A stretch of DNA of 22,005 nucleotides from positions 1 to 22,005 of the forward strand of contig JADFSQ010000002.1 of the NCBI GenBank assembly GCA_022560715.1. The letters run 5' to 3'. Below, one piece after another: positions 6,634-13,282 of this stretch (positions are counted from its first letter, which is position 1; the number at the start of each line of letters is the position of its first letter). The stretch is from Bacteroidota bacterium. GTDB lineage: Bacteria > Bacteroidota > Bacteroidia > Flavobacteriales > Flavobacteriaceae. Position numbers and translations under genes: made by a program. The notes beneath the pieces are model-generated. The model saw only the letters and a list, made by a program, of their open reading frames with translations, did no database searches and was not told the DNA's origin.

Positions 6634-8109
6634 CTAAATCCAATCTACAGGGTTTTTTAAAACTTCAATAAGTTTTTCTTCTTCGCTTCCTTTTTCAGGA
6701 TGATGGTTGTAAACCCATTGTACATGAGGCGGTAAACTCATCAAGATACTTTCTATTCTTCCGTTGGTTTTTAATCCGAAAAGTGTGCCTTTATCGTGAA
6801 CCAAATTAAATTCCACATAACGACCACGACGAATTTCCTGCCACGTCCTATTGGCTTCAGTATAAGGTAAATCCTTTCGTTTTTCAACAATAGGCACGTA
6901 AGATTCTAAAAAACTATCTCCAATTTCGGTTACAAAGTTATACCAATTTTCCATACTCATATCTTCGGATGCTTTGCAATAATCGAAAAACAAACCGCCA
7001 ATACCTCTTGCTTCATTACGGTGTGAGTTGTAAAAATAGTCGTCGCAACGTTTTTTATAGATTGAATAGAATTCGGGGTTATGCTGGTCGCAAGCCGTTT
7101 TACAAACCTGATGGAAGTGTTTGGCATCTTCTTCAAACAGATAATAAGGCGTTAAATCTTGTCCGCCACCAAACCAACTATCAACTACCTTTCCTTGTTT
7201 GTTATACATTTCAAAATAACGCCAATTTGCATGCACGGTAGGCAACATGGGGCTTTTAGGGTGCAGGACTAAACTTAAACCACAGGCATAAAAATTAGCC
7301 TCTTTTACGCCAAAATGTTTGCGCATGGTTTCTGGCAATTCTCCATGTACTGCCGAAATATTCACACCTCCTTTTTCAAAGATATCCCCATCTTGGATAA
7401 CTCGCGTTCTTCCTCCACCACCTTCTGGGCGTTCCCAAATATCTTCATGAAACTGTGCTTTGCCATCTATTGCTTCAAGTTTAGAAGTTATAGTGTCTTG
7501 TAAATCTTGAATATAATGATAGAACTTGTTTTTTAAAGATTTGTTTATACCTGTTAGGTTTTCAAAACCTGACAGGTCTTGTTCAATATCTTTATTGGTA
7601 TGCGTGTACATAAAGTTTTCCAGATTCTCGAAAAGACTTAAAACATAATCTTTCTTTGAAATAATTATATTTTTTTCTTCGAATAAAAAAGAGTTATACG
7701 AGGAGTATTTATATTCAGAAAAATTGGAAACCACATCATGCTTTTGTGGATTTTTATGAATGTATAATATCAGTTTTTTTAAGTAGTCTTCATTTTTTAT
7801 GTGAACACGCTTAAAAGGTCTTTCAAATAGAGTGCCTGTTCTTGAGTTTTTTTTGTTAAAAGCTTTGGTATAAGAATTAAATAAATTTGAAAAGGCTTGA
7901 GACACTTCTTTTCCATCAACTAAAATTTCAACTGCTAAATGAAAATGATTATTCATTAAACAGTAAGCGAGAACGTTAGCTTTAGATTTTAAATGAAGTC
8001 CTATCAATTTTATAAAATAAGTCATATTATATTCATTTTTGAATATAATTGCACTATTTATTCCTCTGTTGAAAATATGATAATGCTGTCCTTTTTCTAG
8101 TCTCTCCAC
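6634..8109 (-). CDS. hemF: Fusion of REP-associated tyrosine transposase (Y1_Tnp) with oxygen-dependent coproporphyrinogen III oxidase
   Basis: One uninterrupted 491-codon frame. Residues 1 to about 177 are a RAYT/Y1_Tnp domain: start MERLEKGQHYHIFNRGINS, HUH motif H55-F-H57 inside MNNHFHL, and YIHKNP with candidate catalytic Y116. Residues 178-187 are encoded by a REP palindrome. From about residue 192 the rest is a complete HemF: WERPEGGGGRTRV (225-237), GGVNISAVHGELP, HANWRYFE, DSWFGGGQDLTPYY (310-323), RNEARGIGGLFFDY and RRGRYVEFNLV, ending PVDWI. HemF oxidatively decarboxylates coproporphyrinogen III to protoporphyrinogen IX with O2. The start is GTG at 8107-8109. No in-frame ATG, GTG or TTG exists between the palindrome and the WERPEGG core, so HemF is made either as this fusion or from the internal ATG at 7609-7611 (M167). 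The gene sits in hemF's usual place between hemE and hemB. Confidence 0.9.
   Translation of the reverse strand: MERLEKGQHYHIFNRGINSAIIFKNEYNMTYFIKLIGLHLKSKANVLAYCLMNNHFHLAVEILVDGKEVSQAFSNLFNSYTKAFNKKNSRTGTLFERPFKRVHIKNEDYLKKLILYIHKNPQKHDVVSNFSEYKYSSYNSFLFEEKNIIISKKDYVLSLFENLENFMYTHTNKDIEQDLSGFENLTGINKSLKNKFYHYIQDLQDTITSKLEAIDGKAQFHEDIWERPEGGGGRTRVIQDGDIFEKGGVNISAVHGELPETMRKHFGVKEANFYACGLSLVLHPKSPMLPTVHANWRYFEMYNKQGKVVDSWFGGGQDLTPYYLFEEDAKHFHQVCKTACDQHNPEFYSIYKKRCDDYFYNSHRNEARGIGGLFFDYCKASEDMSMENWYNFVTEIGDSFLESYVPIVEKRKDLPYTEANRTWQEIRRGRYVEFNLVHDKGTLFGLKTNGRIESILMSLPPHVQWVYNHHPEKGSEEEKLIEVLKNPVDWI
7549..7578. repeat. REP-like palindrome, inner copy, inside the RAYT-hemF reading frame
   Basis: Left arm 7549-7562 (acctgttaggtttt) and right arm 7564-7577 pair at 13 of 14 positions around one central base. 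Read on the minus strand it codes for residues 178-187 of the fusion protein. It matches the copy at 8129-8161 almost exactly, so the RAYT coding part is bracketed by two palindromes, the organisation typical of a RAYT with its REP partners. Confidence 0.85.
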
Positions 8110-8128
8110 TTTTACATATTTGTGTTTG

Positions 8129-8161
8129 AGACCTGTCAGGTTTTTAAAACCTGACAGGTCT
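8129..8161. repeat. REP-like palindrome, outer copy, 20 bp before the RAYT start
   Basis: Perfect 16-bp arms flank a single central T: left arm agacctgtcaggtttt at 8129-8144, and right arm its reverse complement at 8146-8161. It lies between the end of hemE (8183) and the GTG start of the RAYT-hemF gene (8109). The same motif recurs at 7549-7578 and, decayed, at 13234-13265. As RNA it would form a very stable hairpin at the end of the hemE message, close to the start of the fusion gene. Confidence 0.88.
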
Positions 8162-8182
8162 GGGTTTTATTGATGGCAGAAT

Positions 8183-9208
8183 TTATACTTCATACTCTTT
8201 CACAGCATCAATAAACGCCTTGGCATTATCTAATGGAATGTTTGGCAAAATACCATGGCCTAAATTAACAATATATTTGTCTTTGCCAAAATCGTTAATC
8301 ATTTGGTGTACCATTTTTTTAATTTCTGATGGAGGTGAAAGTAAGCGAGAAGGGTCAAAATTACCTTGAAGGGTAATGTTTCCGCCAGTTAAATAGCGTG
8401 CGTTTTGTGCCGTAATAGTCCAGTCAATCCCTAAAGCGGAAGCATTGCTTTTCGCCATTTCGTTTAATGCAAACCAACATCCTTTTCCGAAGGCAATTAC
8501 TGGAGCATCATCTTTTAAGGCTTCAATAATTTGATTGATATATTTCCACGAAAACTCTTGATAATCGGTAGGAGACAACATTCCTCCCCAAGAATCAAAA
8601 ATTTGTACTACATCTACTCCAGCATTTACTTTTGCTTTTAAATAAGCTATAGTAGTATCGGTAATTTTTTGCAATAATTGATGCGCTGCAATAGGATTTG
8701 TAAAACAAAATTCTTTTGCTTTATCGAAGGTTTTAGAGCCTTGACCTTGTACGCAGTAACATAAAATAGTCCAGGGAGAACCTGCAAAACCGATTAAAGG
8801 AATCTCGTTATTCAACAACTCTTTAGTTGCTTTTATGGCTTGCATTACGTAATCTAACTCAACATTTACATCTGGGACAATGACATTATCTACTCCTTTT
8901 TGGTCGCGAACAGGATTTGGAAGATAAGGGCCAAAATCAGGTTTCATTTGCACCTCAATATTCATCGCTTGTGGGATTACCAGAATATCGCAAAATAAAA
9001 TTGCAGCATCCATCCCAAAACGGCGAATGGGTTGTACCGTAATTTCGCTTGCTAATTCTGGGGTTCGGCAACGTGTAAAAAAATCGTACTTATCACGAAT
9101 TGCAATAAATTCTGGTAAGAAACGTCCAGCTTGACGCATCATCCAAACTGGAGGGCGCTCTACAGTTTCGCCTTTTAAAGCTCTTAAAAATAAGTCGTTT
9201 TTTATCAT
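8183..9208 (-). CDS. hemE: Uroporphyrinogen decarboxylase
   Basis: HemE removes the four acetate carboxyl groups of uroporphyrinogen III to give coproporphyrinogen III, the substrate of the next gene's HemF domain. The 341-residue protein is full length and has the signature [17 protein letters not shown] (18-34) with substrate-binding R25 and R29. The proposed catalytic Asp is D74 in LFCDILVIP, and the conserved C-terminal LGHGILP contains H318. The start at ATG 9206-9208 matches the usual N-terminus ([13 protein letters not shown]). It follows the hemC-hemD gene by 100 bp; that gap holds two palindromic repeats. It precedes the RAYT-hemF gene by 73 bp. Cytoplasmic. Confidence 0.96.
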   Translation of the reverse strand: MIKNDLFLRALKGETVERPPVWMMRQAGRFLPEFIAIRDKYDFFTRCRTPELASEITVQPIRRFGMDAAILFCDILVIPQAMNIEVQMKPDFGPYLPNPVRDQKGVDNVIVPDVNVELDYVMQAIKATKELLNNEIPLIGFAGSPWTILCYCVQGQGSKTFDKAKEFCFTNPIAAHQLLQKITDTTIAYLKAKVNAGVDVVQIFDSWGGMLSPTDYQEFSWKYINQIIEALKDDAPVIAFGKGCWFALNEMAKSNASALGIDWTITAQNARYLTGGNITLQGNFDPSRLLSPPSEIKKMVHQMINDFGKDKYIVNLGHGILPNIPLDNAKAFIDAVKEYEV

Positions 9209-9224
9209 ATTTATTTCCCGCTAA

Positions 9225-9242
9225 TCCCGATGGCTATCGGGA
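9225..9242. repeat. Short palindromic repeat upstream of hemE
   Basis: The sequence tcccgatggctatcggga folds into a near-perfect 18-base hairpin, with seven Watson-Crick pairs closed by a G-T and a G-C. It sits 17 bp upstream of the hemE start, in the hemCD-hemE gap. GC-rich hairpins of the form CCCGATAGCTATCGGG are familiar dispersed elements in flavobacterial intergenic DNA (general knowledge, not tested here). It may act as a terminator or processing stem between the two genes. Confidence 0.5.
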
Positions 9243-9275
9243 GGAATCTTTTTAATTACACTTCAATTTTATTAC

Positions 9276-9302
9276 GAGATACCGAAACTAGTTCAGGATG
9301 AC
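9276..9302. repeat. Dispersed intergenic repeat (GTCATCCTGAAC...GGTATCTC type) after hemCD
   Basis: Read on the minus strand, the segment starts gtcatcctgaactagtttcg and ends gtatctc. It carries an imperfect dyad around the central actagt (9282-9297). It begins a few bases after the hemC-hemD stop codon. GTCAT...ATCTC units of this type occur widely as dispersed repeats in bacterial intergenic DNA; membership here is judged by eye only. Confidence 0.4.
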
Positions 9303-9308
9303 AATGGC

Positions 9309-10883
9309 TTAAACATAATTCAAATTCACTAATTCTATTACACTTTCAACAGTTGGAACTTTAGCAACTCTAACATCTTTAAAATGTTTTGATGCTTCTG
9401 TAGCTGTTGTTTCACCAATACAAAAAGCAATCTTATCTCCATTGTTTTCTAACAAATAACTTTTTATTGTTGATGGACTGTAAAACATTACACCTTCTAC
9501 TTTTTCATCAATTTTTATTGAAGCCAATCTCGTACTGTATGCTTCAATTTCATTTACAGTAATGTGATTTTTGGTTAGAATATTTGGTAAATCATCAAGA
9601 TGTAAATCACTACAAAAATAAGTGACTTCAGTACCTTCAATATATTCTACGAGATATTTAGCTAACTTTTTAGCGTTTGGTTCAGAATGTGTGACTTTTC
9701 CAATTTTTTGTTCTATCAAACGCTTTGTTCGTCTGCCAACGCAATAGATATTTTTGAATTGTAATTCTTCCGCAGAAATATTTGTGATTAATGATTCAAC
9801 AGCATTTTTGCTGGTAATAATCACATTTTTAATTTCGGATTTTAAAATGAACGGATTTATTCTATTAATATTAATTTGAATAAAATCACTGCTTTCAACG
9901 TTAATATCGTTATGAAACAAATCTGATTGTGAGTTTGATAGTGATTTTGTAGAATATACAGTTACTTTTTTATCTACTTGCTTTAATTCATTCATCAATC
10001 GTTTTCCACCACGTTCGATAATAAAATTTGCACAGTAGGCAGCCATATCCTGATGTTCGCCTAATTTTTCGTTTCGAGTAACTTCAATCTTTTTTGTTCC
10101 GTCAATATTTAAAAGCACGCCTTGAAATGATACTTGCTCATCTTTTATAAAAGCAATTGCTCCAATTGGAGCTGTACAACCACCTTCTAAAAGATTTAAA
10201 AACTGACGCTCAATAGAAGTGCAAATTTCTGTTTCCTCATGGTTTAATTCGGCACAAATAGCTTTTATATCTTCATCTTCATCTAAAACGGTAATCATTA
10301 TTGCTCCTTGTGCCGGAGCAGGAATCATCCAATCTAAATTGATTGCGTTTTTAGGTCTTAATCCGATTCGCCCTAAACCAGCAGCAGCGAAAATGGCTCC
10401 ATTCCAATCGTTGTTTTCTAATTTTTGTAAACGAGTATTTACATTACCACGTAAATCTACAATCGTGTGAGTTGGATATCGATTTAACCATTGCGCTCTA
10501 CGGCGTAAACTACCAGTAGCAATAACAGCATCTCGTTGAGATAAAAACTCTTCATTATTTTTATAAACGAGAGTGTCTCTTATATTTCCCCGTTTTAAAA
10601 CTGCAGCTTGCACAATACCTTTTGGTAAAATTGTTGGTACATCTTTAAAGGAGTGCACAGCAATATCGATATCGTTATTGAGCATTGCGATATCTAATGT
10701 ACGTGTAAAAATCCCAGTAATTCCGAGTTTGTACAAAGGTTTATCTAAAACTAAATCTCCAGTAGATTTTTCAGGGACTAACACGGTTTTGTGACCGAGT
10801 TGTTCCAACATTTGTTGTACAGTTTTTGCCTGCCAAAGAGCAAGTTGGCTCTCACGTGTGCCAATTCTAATAATTTTAGACAT
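9309..10883 (-). CDS. hemC-hemD: Bifunctional hydroxymethylbilane synthase / uroporphyrinogen-III synthase
   Basis: This 524-residue fusion covers two successive pathway steps. Residues 1 to about 303 are HemC, which polymerises four porphobilinogens into hydroxymethylbilane: start IRIGTRESQLALWQA, catalytic D81 in HSFKDVP, GSLRRRAQ, and dipyrromethane-cofactor cysteine C236 in LLEGGCTAPIGA. Residues about 306-524 have the HemD fold, which closes and inverts ring D: IITSKNAVESL, the run GVMFYSPSTIKSYL and CIGETTATEA. Fusion may hand the unstable linear tetrapyrrole directly to HemD and limit non-enzymatic cyclisation (inference). The HemD half is weakly conserved in sequence, as is normal for the family. 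The ATG at 10881-10883 overlaps the end of hemA by 8 bases. Confidence 0.92.
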   Translation of the reverse strand: MSKIIRIGTRESQLALWQAKTVQQMLEQLGHKTVLVPEKSTGDLVLDKPLYKLGITGIFTRTLDIAMLNNDIDIAVHSFKDVPTILPKGIVQAAVLKRGNIRDTLVYKNNEEFLSQRDAVIATGSLRRRAQWLNRYPTHTIVDLRGNVNTRLQKLENNDWNGAIFAAAGLGRIGLRPKNAINLDWMIPAPAQGAIMITVLDEDEDIKAICAELNHEETEICTSIERQFLNLLEGGCTAPIGAIAFIKDEQVSFQGVLLNIDGTKKIEVTRNEKLGEHQDMAAYCANFIIERGGKRLMNELKQVDKKVTVYSTKSLSNSQSDLFHNDINVESSDFIQININRINPFILKSEIKNVIITSKNAVESLITNISAEELQFKNIYCVGRRTKRLIEQKIGKVTHSEPNAKKLAKYLVEYIEGTEVTYFCSDLHLDDLPNILTKNHITVNEIEAYSTRLASIKIDEKVEGVMFYSPSTIKSYLLENNGDKIAFCIGETTATEASKHFKDVRVAKVPTVESVIELVNLNYV

Positions 10884-12135
10884 TTGTAGAAGTTTCTAAC
10901 TGAAACACTTTTTTTATAAGTTCAAGGCTTTCGTCGGCAGAAGCGTCATCACTTTTTAAATGATGCGCAAAGTGATTGGTAATTTTTTGAATAATATTGT
11001 TACTGATTAATTCGGCTTGTTCTTCGTTGAAATTGGATAATTTTTTACGTTGTAATTCTAATTCAGTAGTTTTAAAATCTAATAATTTGTGTTTTAGAGC
11101 CTTAATAGTTGGTGCAAACTTTCGCGCTTCTAACCAACTATTAAACTCGTTTTTAACCTCTTCTATTATGACTTCGGCATGCGGAATATGTTTTTTTCTT
11201 TTTTCTAAAGCTTCATCTGTTATTTGAGATAAATCGTCTAAATGTACAAGTGTTACGCTCTTTAATTCTTCAACGTTTTCATTCACATTTTTCGGTATAG
11301 ATAAATCTAAAATTAAAAGCGGTTTATTGGTCTGAATAATTTGTTTATCTATTGTTGGGTTTTGAGCTCCTGTTGCAACAATTAAAACATCTGACATATT
11401 TATTTCTTCTTGTAAATTAGCGTAATCTTTAACAACAAGATTGAATTTTCCAGCTATTCGCTCTGCTCTGTGTTTTGTTCTATTAATTAAAGTAATTTTT
11501 TCATTTTTGGTGTGTTTTACAAGATTTTCGCAAGTATTTCTTCCGATTTTTCCAGTACCAAAAAGTAAAATATTTTTCTCTGAAATATCCTTAACATTCT
11601 TAAAAATATATTGCACAGAAGCAAAAGAAACAGAAGTGGCTCCTGAAGAAATTTTGGTTTCAGTTTTAATTCGCTTACTGGCTTGTATAACAGAATTTAT
11701 TAGACGCTCTAAAAAAGCATTTAATAAACCATGTTTTTTTGAAGTTTTTGCACTAATCTTTAGTTGACTTATAATTTCAAAATCACCGAGTATTTGACTG
11801 TCAAGCCCAGATCCAACCCTAAACATATGCGAGATGGCTTCTTTATTTTTATAAACGTAAGCTACTTTTTGAAATTCGTCTATAGTCCCATTAGTATTAT
11901 CGCAAAGTAATTTTATGAGTTGAAAAGGATGCTGTGCAAAACCATAAATTTCGGTTCTATTGCAAGTAGATGTAACTAATAAACTCTCAATATTTTTTTC
12001 TTTAGCTTGATTAAGCAAAGTAGATTTTGAGGTTATATCTAAACTAAAACGGCCTCTAATTTTGGCATCTGCTTTTTTATAGCTTAAACCTATAGCATAA
12101 AAGGAGTTTCCTTTAGAATTATTATATTGCTTCAT
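10876..12135 (-). CDS. hemA: Glutamyl-tRNA reductase
   Basis: HemA reduces glutamyl-tRNA(Glu) with NADPH to glutamate-1-semialdehyde, the first committed step of the C5 route. The 419-residue protein has the catalytic-cysteine motif LLVTSTCNRTEIYG (C58), the GSGLDSQILGDFEI block (108-121), a dinucleotide-binding LLFGTGKIGRNTCENL segment (190-205) and a helical C-terminal dimerisation region. Its partner HemL is not in the window. The start is ATG 12133-12135. The TAA stop overlaps hemC by 8 bases. It is the first gene of the leftward operon, transcribed from a candidate TATTTTTG element at 12159-12166, so its expression would set the supply for the whole haem run. Confidence 0.96.
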   Translation of the reverse strand: MKQYNNSKGNSFYAIGLSYKKADAKIRGRFSLDITSKSTLLNQAKEKNIESLLVTSTCNRTEIYGFAQHPFQLIKLLCDNTNGTIDEFQKVAYVYKNKEAISHMFRVGSGLDSQILGDFEIISQLKISAKTSKKHGLLNAFLERLINSVIQASKRIKTETKISSGATSVSFASVQYIFKNVKDISEKNILLFGTGKIGRNTCENLVKHTKNEKITLINRTKHRAERIAGKFNLVVKDYANLQEEINMSDVLIVATGAQNPTIDKQIIQTNKPLLILDLSIPKNVNENVEELKSVTLVHLDDLSQITDEALEKRKKHIPHAEVIIEEVKNEFNSWLEARKFAPTIKALKHKLLDFKTTELELQRKKLSNFNEEQAELISNNIIQKITNHFAHHLKSDDASADESLELIKKVFQLETSTNV

Positions 12136-12158
12136 TATCTAACTTGTATTGTCGGAAG

Positions 12159-12166
12159 CAAAAATA
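12159..12166 (-). promoter_or_regulatory. Candidate -7 element of the hemA operon
   Basis: On the minus strand the bases read TATTTTTG, a full match to the Bacteroidota -7 consensus TAnnTTTG. It is placed 23 bp before the hemA ATG, giving a short leader. A clear TTG -33 box is not seen; the expected place is a T-rich run. Confidence 0.5.
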
Positions 12167-12245
12167 TGCAGCTAACGACTAAAAAAATAACGCTTAAAGA
12201 ACTTTTTATATCGTTTGTGGTTTTTTAAACTTTATTTTTATTATT

Positions 12246-12263
12246 ATATGATAAATGTCATAT
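12246..12263. promoter_or_regulatory. CRP/FNR-geometry dyad overlapping the regulator gene's promoter
   Basis: The segment atatga-taaatg-tcatat is an inverted repeat with 6-bp arms and a 6-bp spacer. The core TGA-N6-TCA has the geometry of CRP/FNR-superfamily sites. Its right arm overlaps the TATTTTTG element at 12261-12268, a position more suited to repression of the AraC-type gene. The binding protein is not known from this window. Confidence 0.4.
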
Positions 12264-12268
12264 TTTTG
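12261..12268 (+). promoter_or_regulatory. Candidate -7 element of the AraC-type regulator gene
   Basis: TATTTTTG is a full match to TAnnTTTG and lies 51 bp upstream of the ATG at 12320. No convincing -33 TTG is seen at the usual spacing. With the hemA element at 12159-12166 it makes this spacer a divergent promoter pair. Confidence 0.5.
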
Positions 12269-12319
12269 CACTTAAATTGACCCTTTTTAACAAGTTAGTT
12301 TAGAATTAATATAAATAAT

Positions 12320-13225
12320 ATGAATGTAAATAATGATAATAGCGCGTTAGAAAATGTCGCTAAAGGTACTTTTGATGAAACTAAAGTTGACGAAGGGTTT
12401 ATTATACTATTAAATAAAAATGAAAGTGATAAATTACAATATATTGAACGCGAAATAGATAGCGACTTCATTCAATTTCATTTTTGTTTAAAGGGATCAA
12501 TCAAATTTAATTTCAATAGCGGCAGATATGTATTAGATATTTTAGAAGAAAATTCCTTGCTCTTATATAATCCGCAACGAGAATTGCCAATTAATCTTGA
12601 AATTAGCCCTAAATCATGGTTAATTACGGTCCTGATTTCTATTAAAAAGTTTCACGGTTTGTTTTCTCAAGAGGCAGATTATATTACGTTTTTAAGTGAT
12701 GACAATAGAGATAAGAAATATTATAAAGATGGAAAAATATCGCCTTCAATGGCTATAGTTTTGAACCAATTAATAAACTATAATCTTAACCGGTCAATAA
12801 AGAATTTATACTTTAAAGGAAAGGCATACGAAATCTTAAGTTTGTATTTTAATAGAAATGAGGACGCAGATATTGAACAATGTCCATTTTTAGTAGATGA
12901 ATCTAATGTTATTAAAATAAGAAAAGCAAAGGATATTATTATTTCAAGAATGGTAGAACCCCCAACACTACAAGAGTTATCTGAAGAAATAGGTTTAAGT
13001 TTAAAAAAGTTAAAAGAAGGATTTAAGCAAATTTATGGAGATTCGGTATATAGCTTTTTGTTTGAATACAAAATGGAAGTGGCTCGAAAACTATTAGAAT
13101 CGGGTAATTATAATGTTTCCGAAGTTGGTTTAAAAGTAGGCTACAGCACAGCAAGTCATTTTATAGCTGCATTTAAAAAGAAATATAGAACAACGCCTAA
13201 AAAATATATAATGTCTTTGAGTTAA
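12320..13225 (+). CDS. AraC-family transcriptional regulator next to hemH
   Basis: The 301-residue protein has a variable N-terminal ligand or oligomerisation domain (about 20-190) and a C-terminal AraC double helix-turn-helix. The first HTH is about 216-236 (LQELSEEIGLSLKKLKEGFK), and the second is about 266-289 with the family signature GYSTASHFIAAFKKKY, followed by P293. The N-terminal part resembles the PchR-like group in layout; some members of that group sense iron-siderophore complexes, but no ligand residues can be named here. It is divergent from hemA and 57 bp upstream of hemH, so control of haem synthesis by iron, haem or oxygen is a reasonable inference. The start ATG at 12320 lies 51 bp after the candidate -7 element. 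Confidence 0.85.
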   Translation: MNVNNDNSALENVAKGTFDETKVDEGFIILLNKNESDKLQYIEREIDSDFIQFHFCLKGSIKFNFNSGRYVLDILEENSLLLYNPQRELPINLEISPKSWLITVLISIKKFHGLFSQEADYITFLSDDNRDKKYYKDGKISPSMAIVLNQLINYNLNRSIKNLYFKGKAYEILSLYFNRNEDADIEQCPFLVDESNVIKIRKAKDIIISRMVEPPTLQELSEEIGLSLKKLKEGFKQIYGDSVYSFLFEYKMEVARKLLESGNYNVSEVGLKVGYSTASHFIAAFKKKYRTTPKKYIMSLS

Positions 13226-13233
13226 TTGACAAT

Positions 13234-13265
13234 AGACCTGTCAGGTTTTTAAAACCTTATAGGTT
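13234..13265. repeat. Decayed third copy of the REP-like palindrome, upstream of hemH
   Basis: The left half (13234-13250) is identical to the outer RAYT-flanking copy at 8129-8145. The right half (13251-13265) keeps aaaacct and aggt but differs at three positions. It lies after the regulator's stop codon and ends 17 bp before the hemH start, so the hemH leader would carry a partly paired hairpin. It shows the element spreading, or once spreading, within this locus. Confidence 0.75.
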
Positions 13266-13282
13266 ATGATAATGAAATAAAT

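Noticed and set aside
6969..7503. Open frames on the + strand (6969-7241 and 7315-7503)
   Set aside because: Both are shadows of the conserved HemF half of the fusion gene.
6634..8109. RAYT-HemF as a pseudogene
   Set aside because: Both halves keep their conserved motifs and there is no stop or frameshift. A hemF with this integrity in its normal operon position is more likely functional.
9309..10883. HemC-HemD as two genes joined by a missed frameshift or stop
   Set aside because: The frame is open throughout, HemC is complete to its usual end and the HemD part follows with a short linker, so a genuine fusion is simpler.
11441..11767. 108-codon open frame on the + strand
   Set aside because: It is antisense to hemA, whose motifs are intact on the other strand, and the predicted peptide has no family features.
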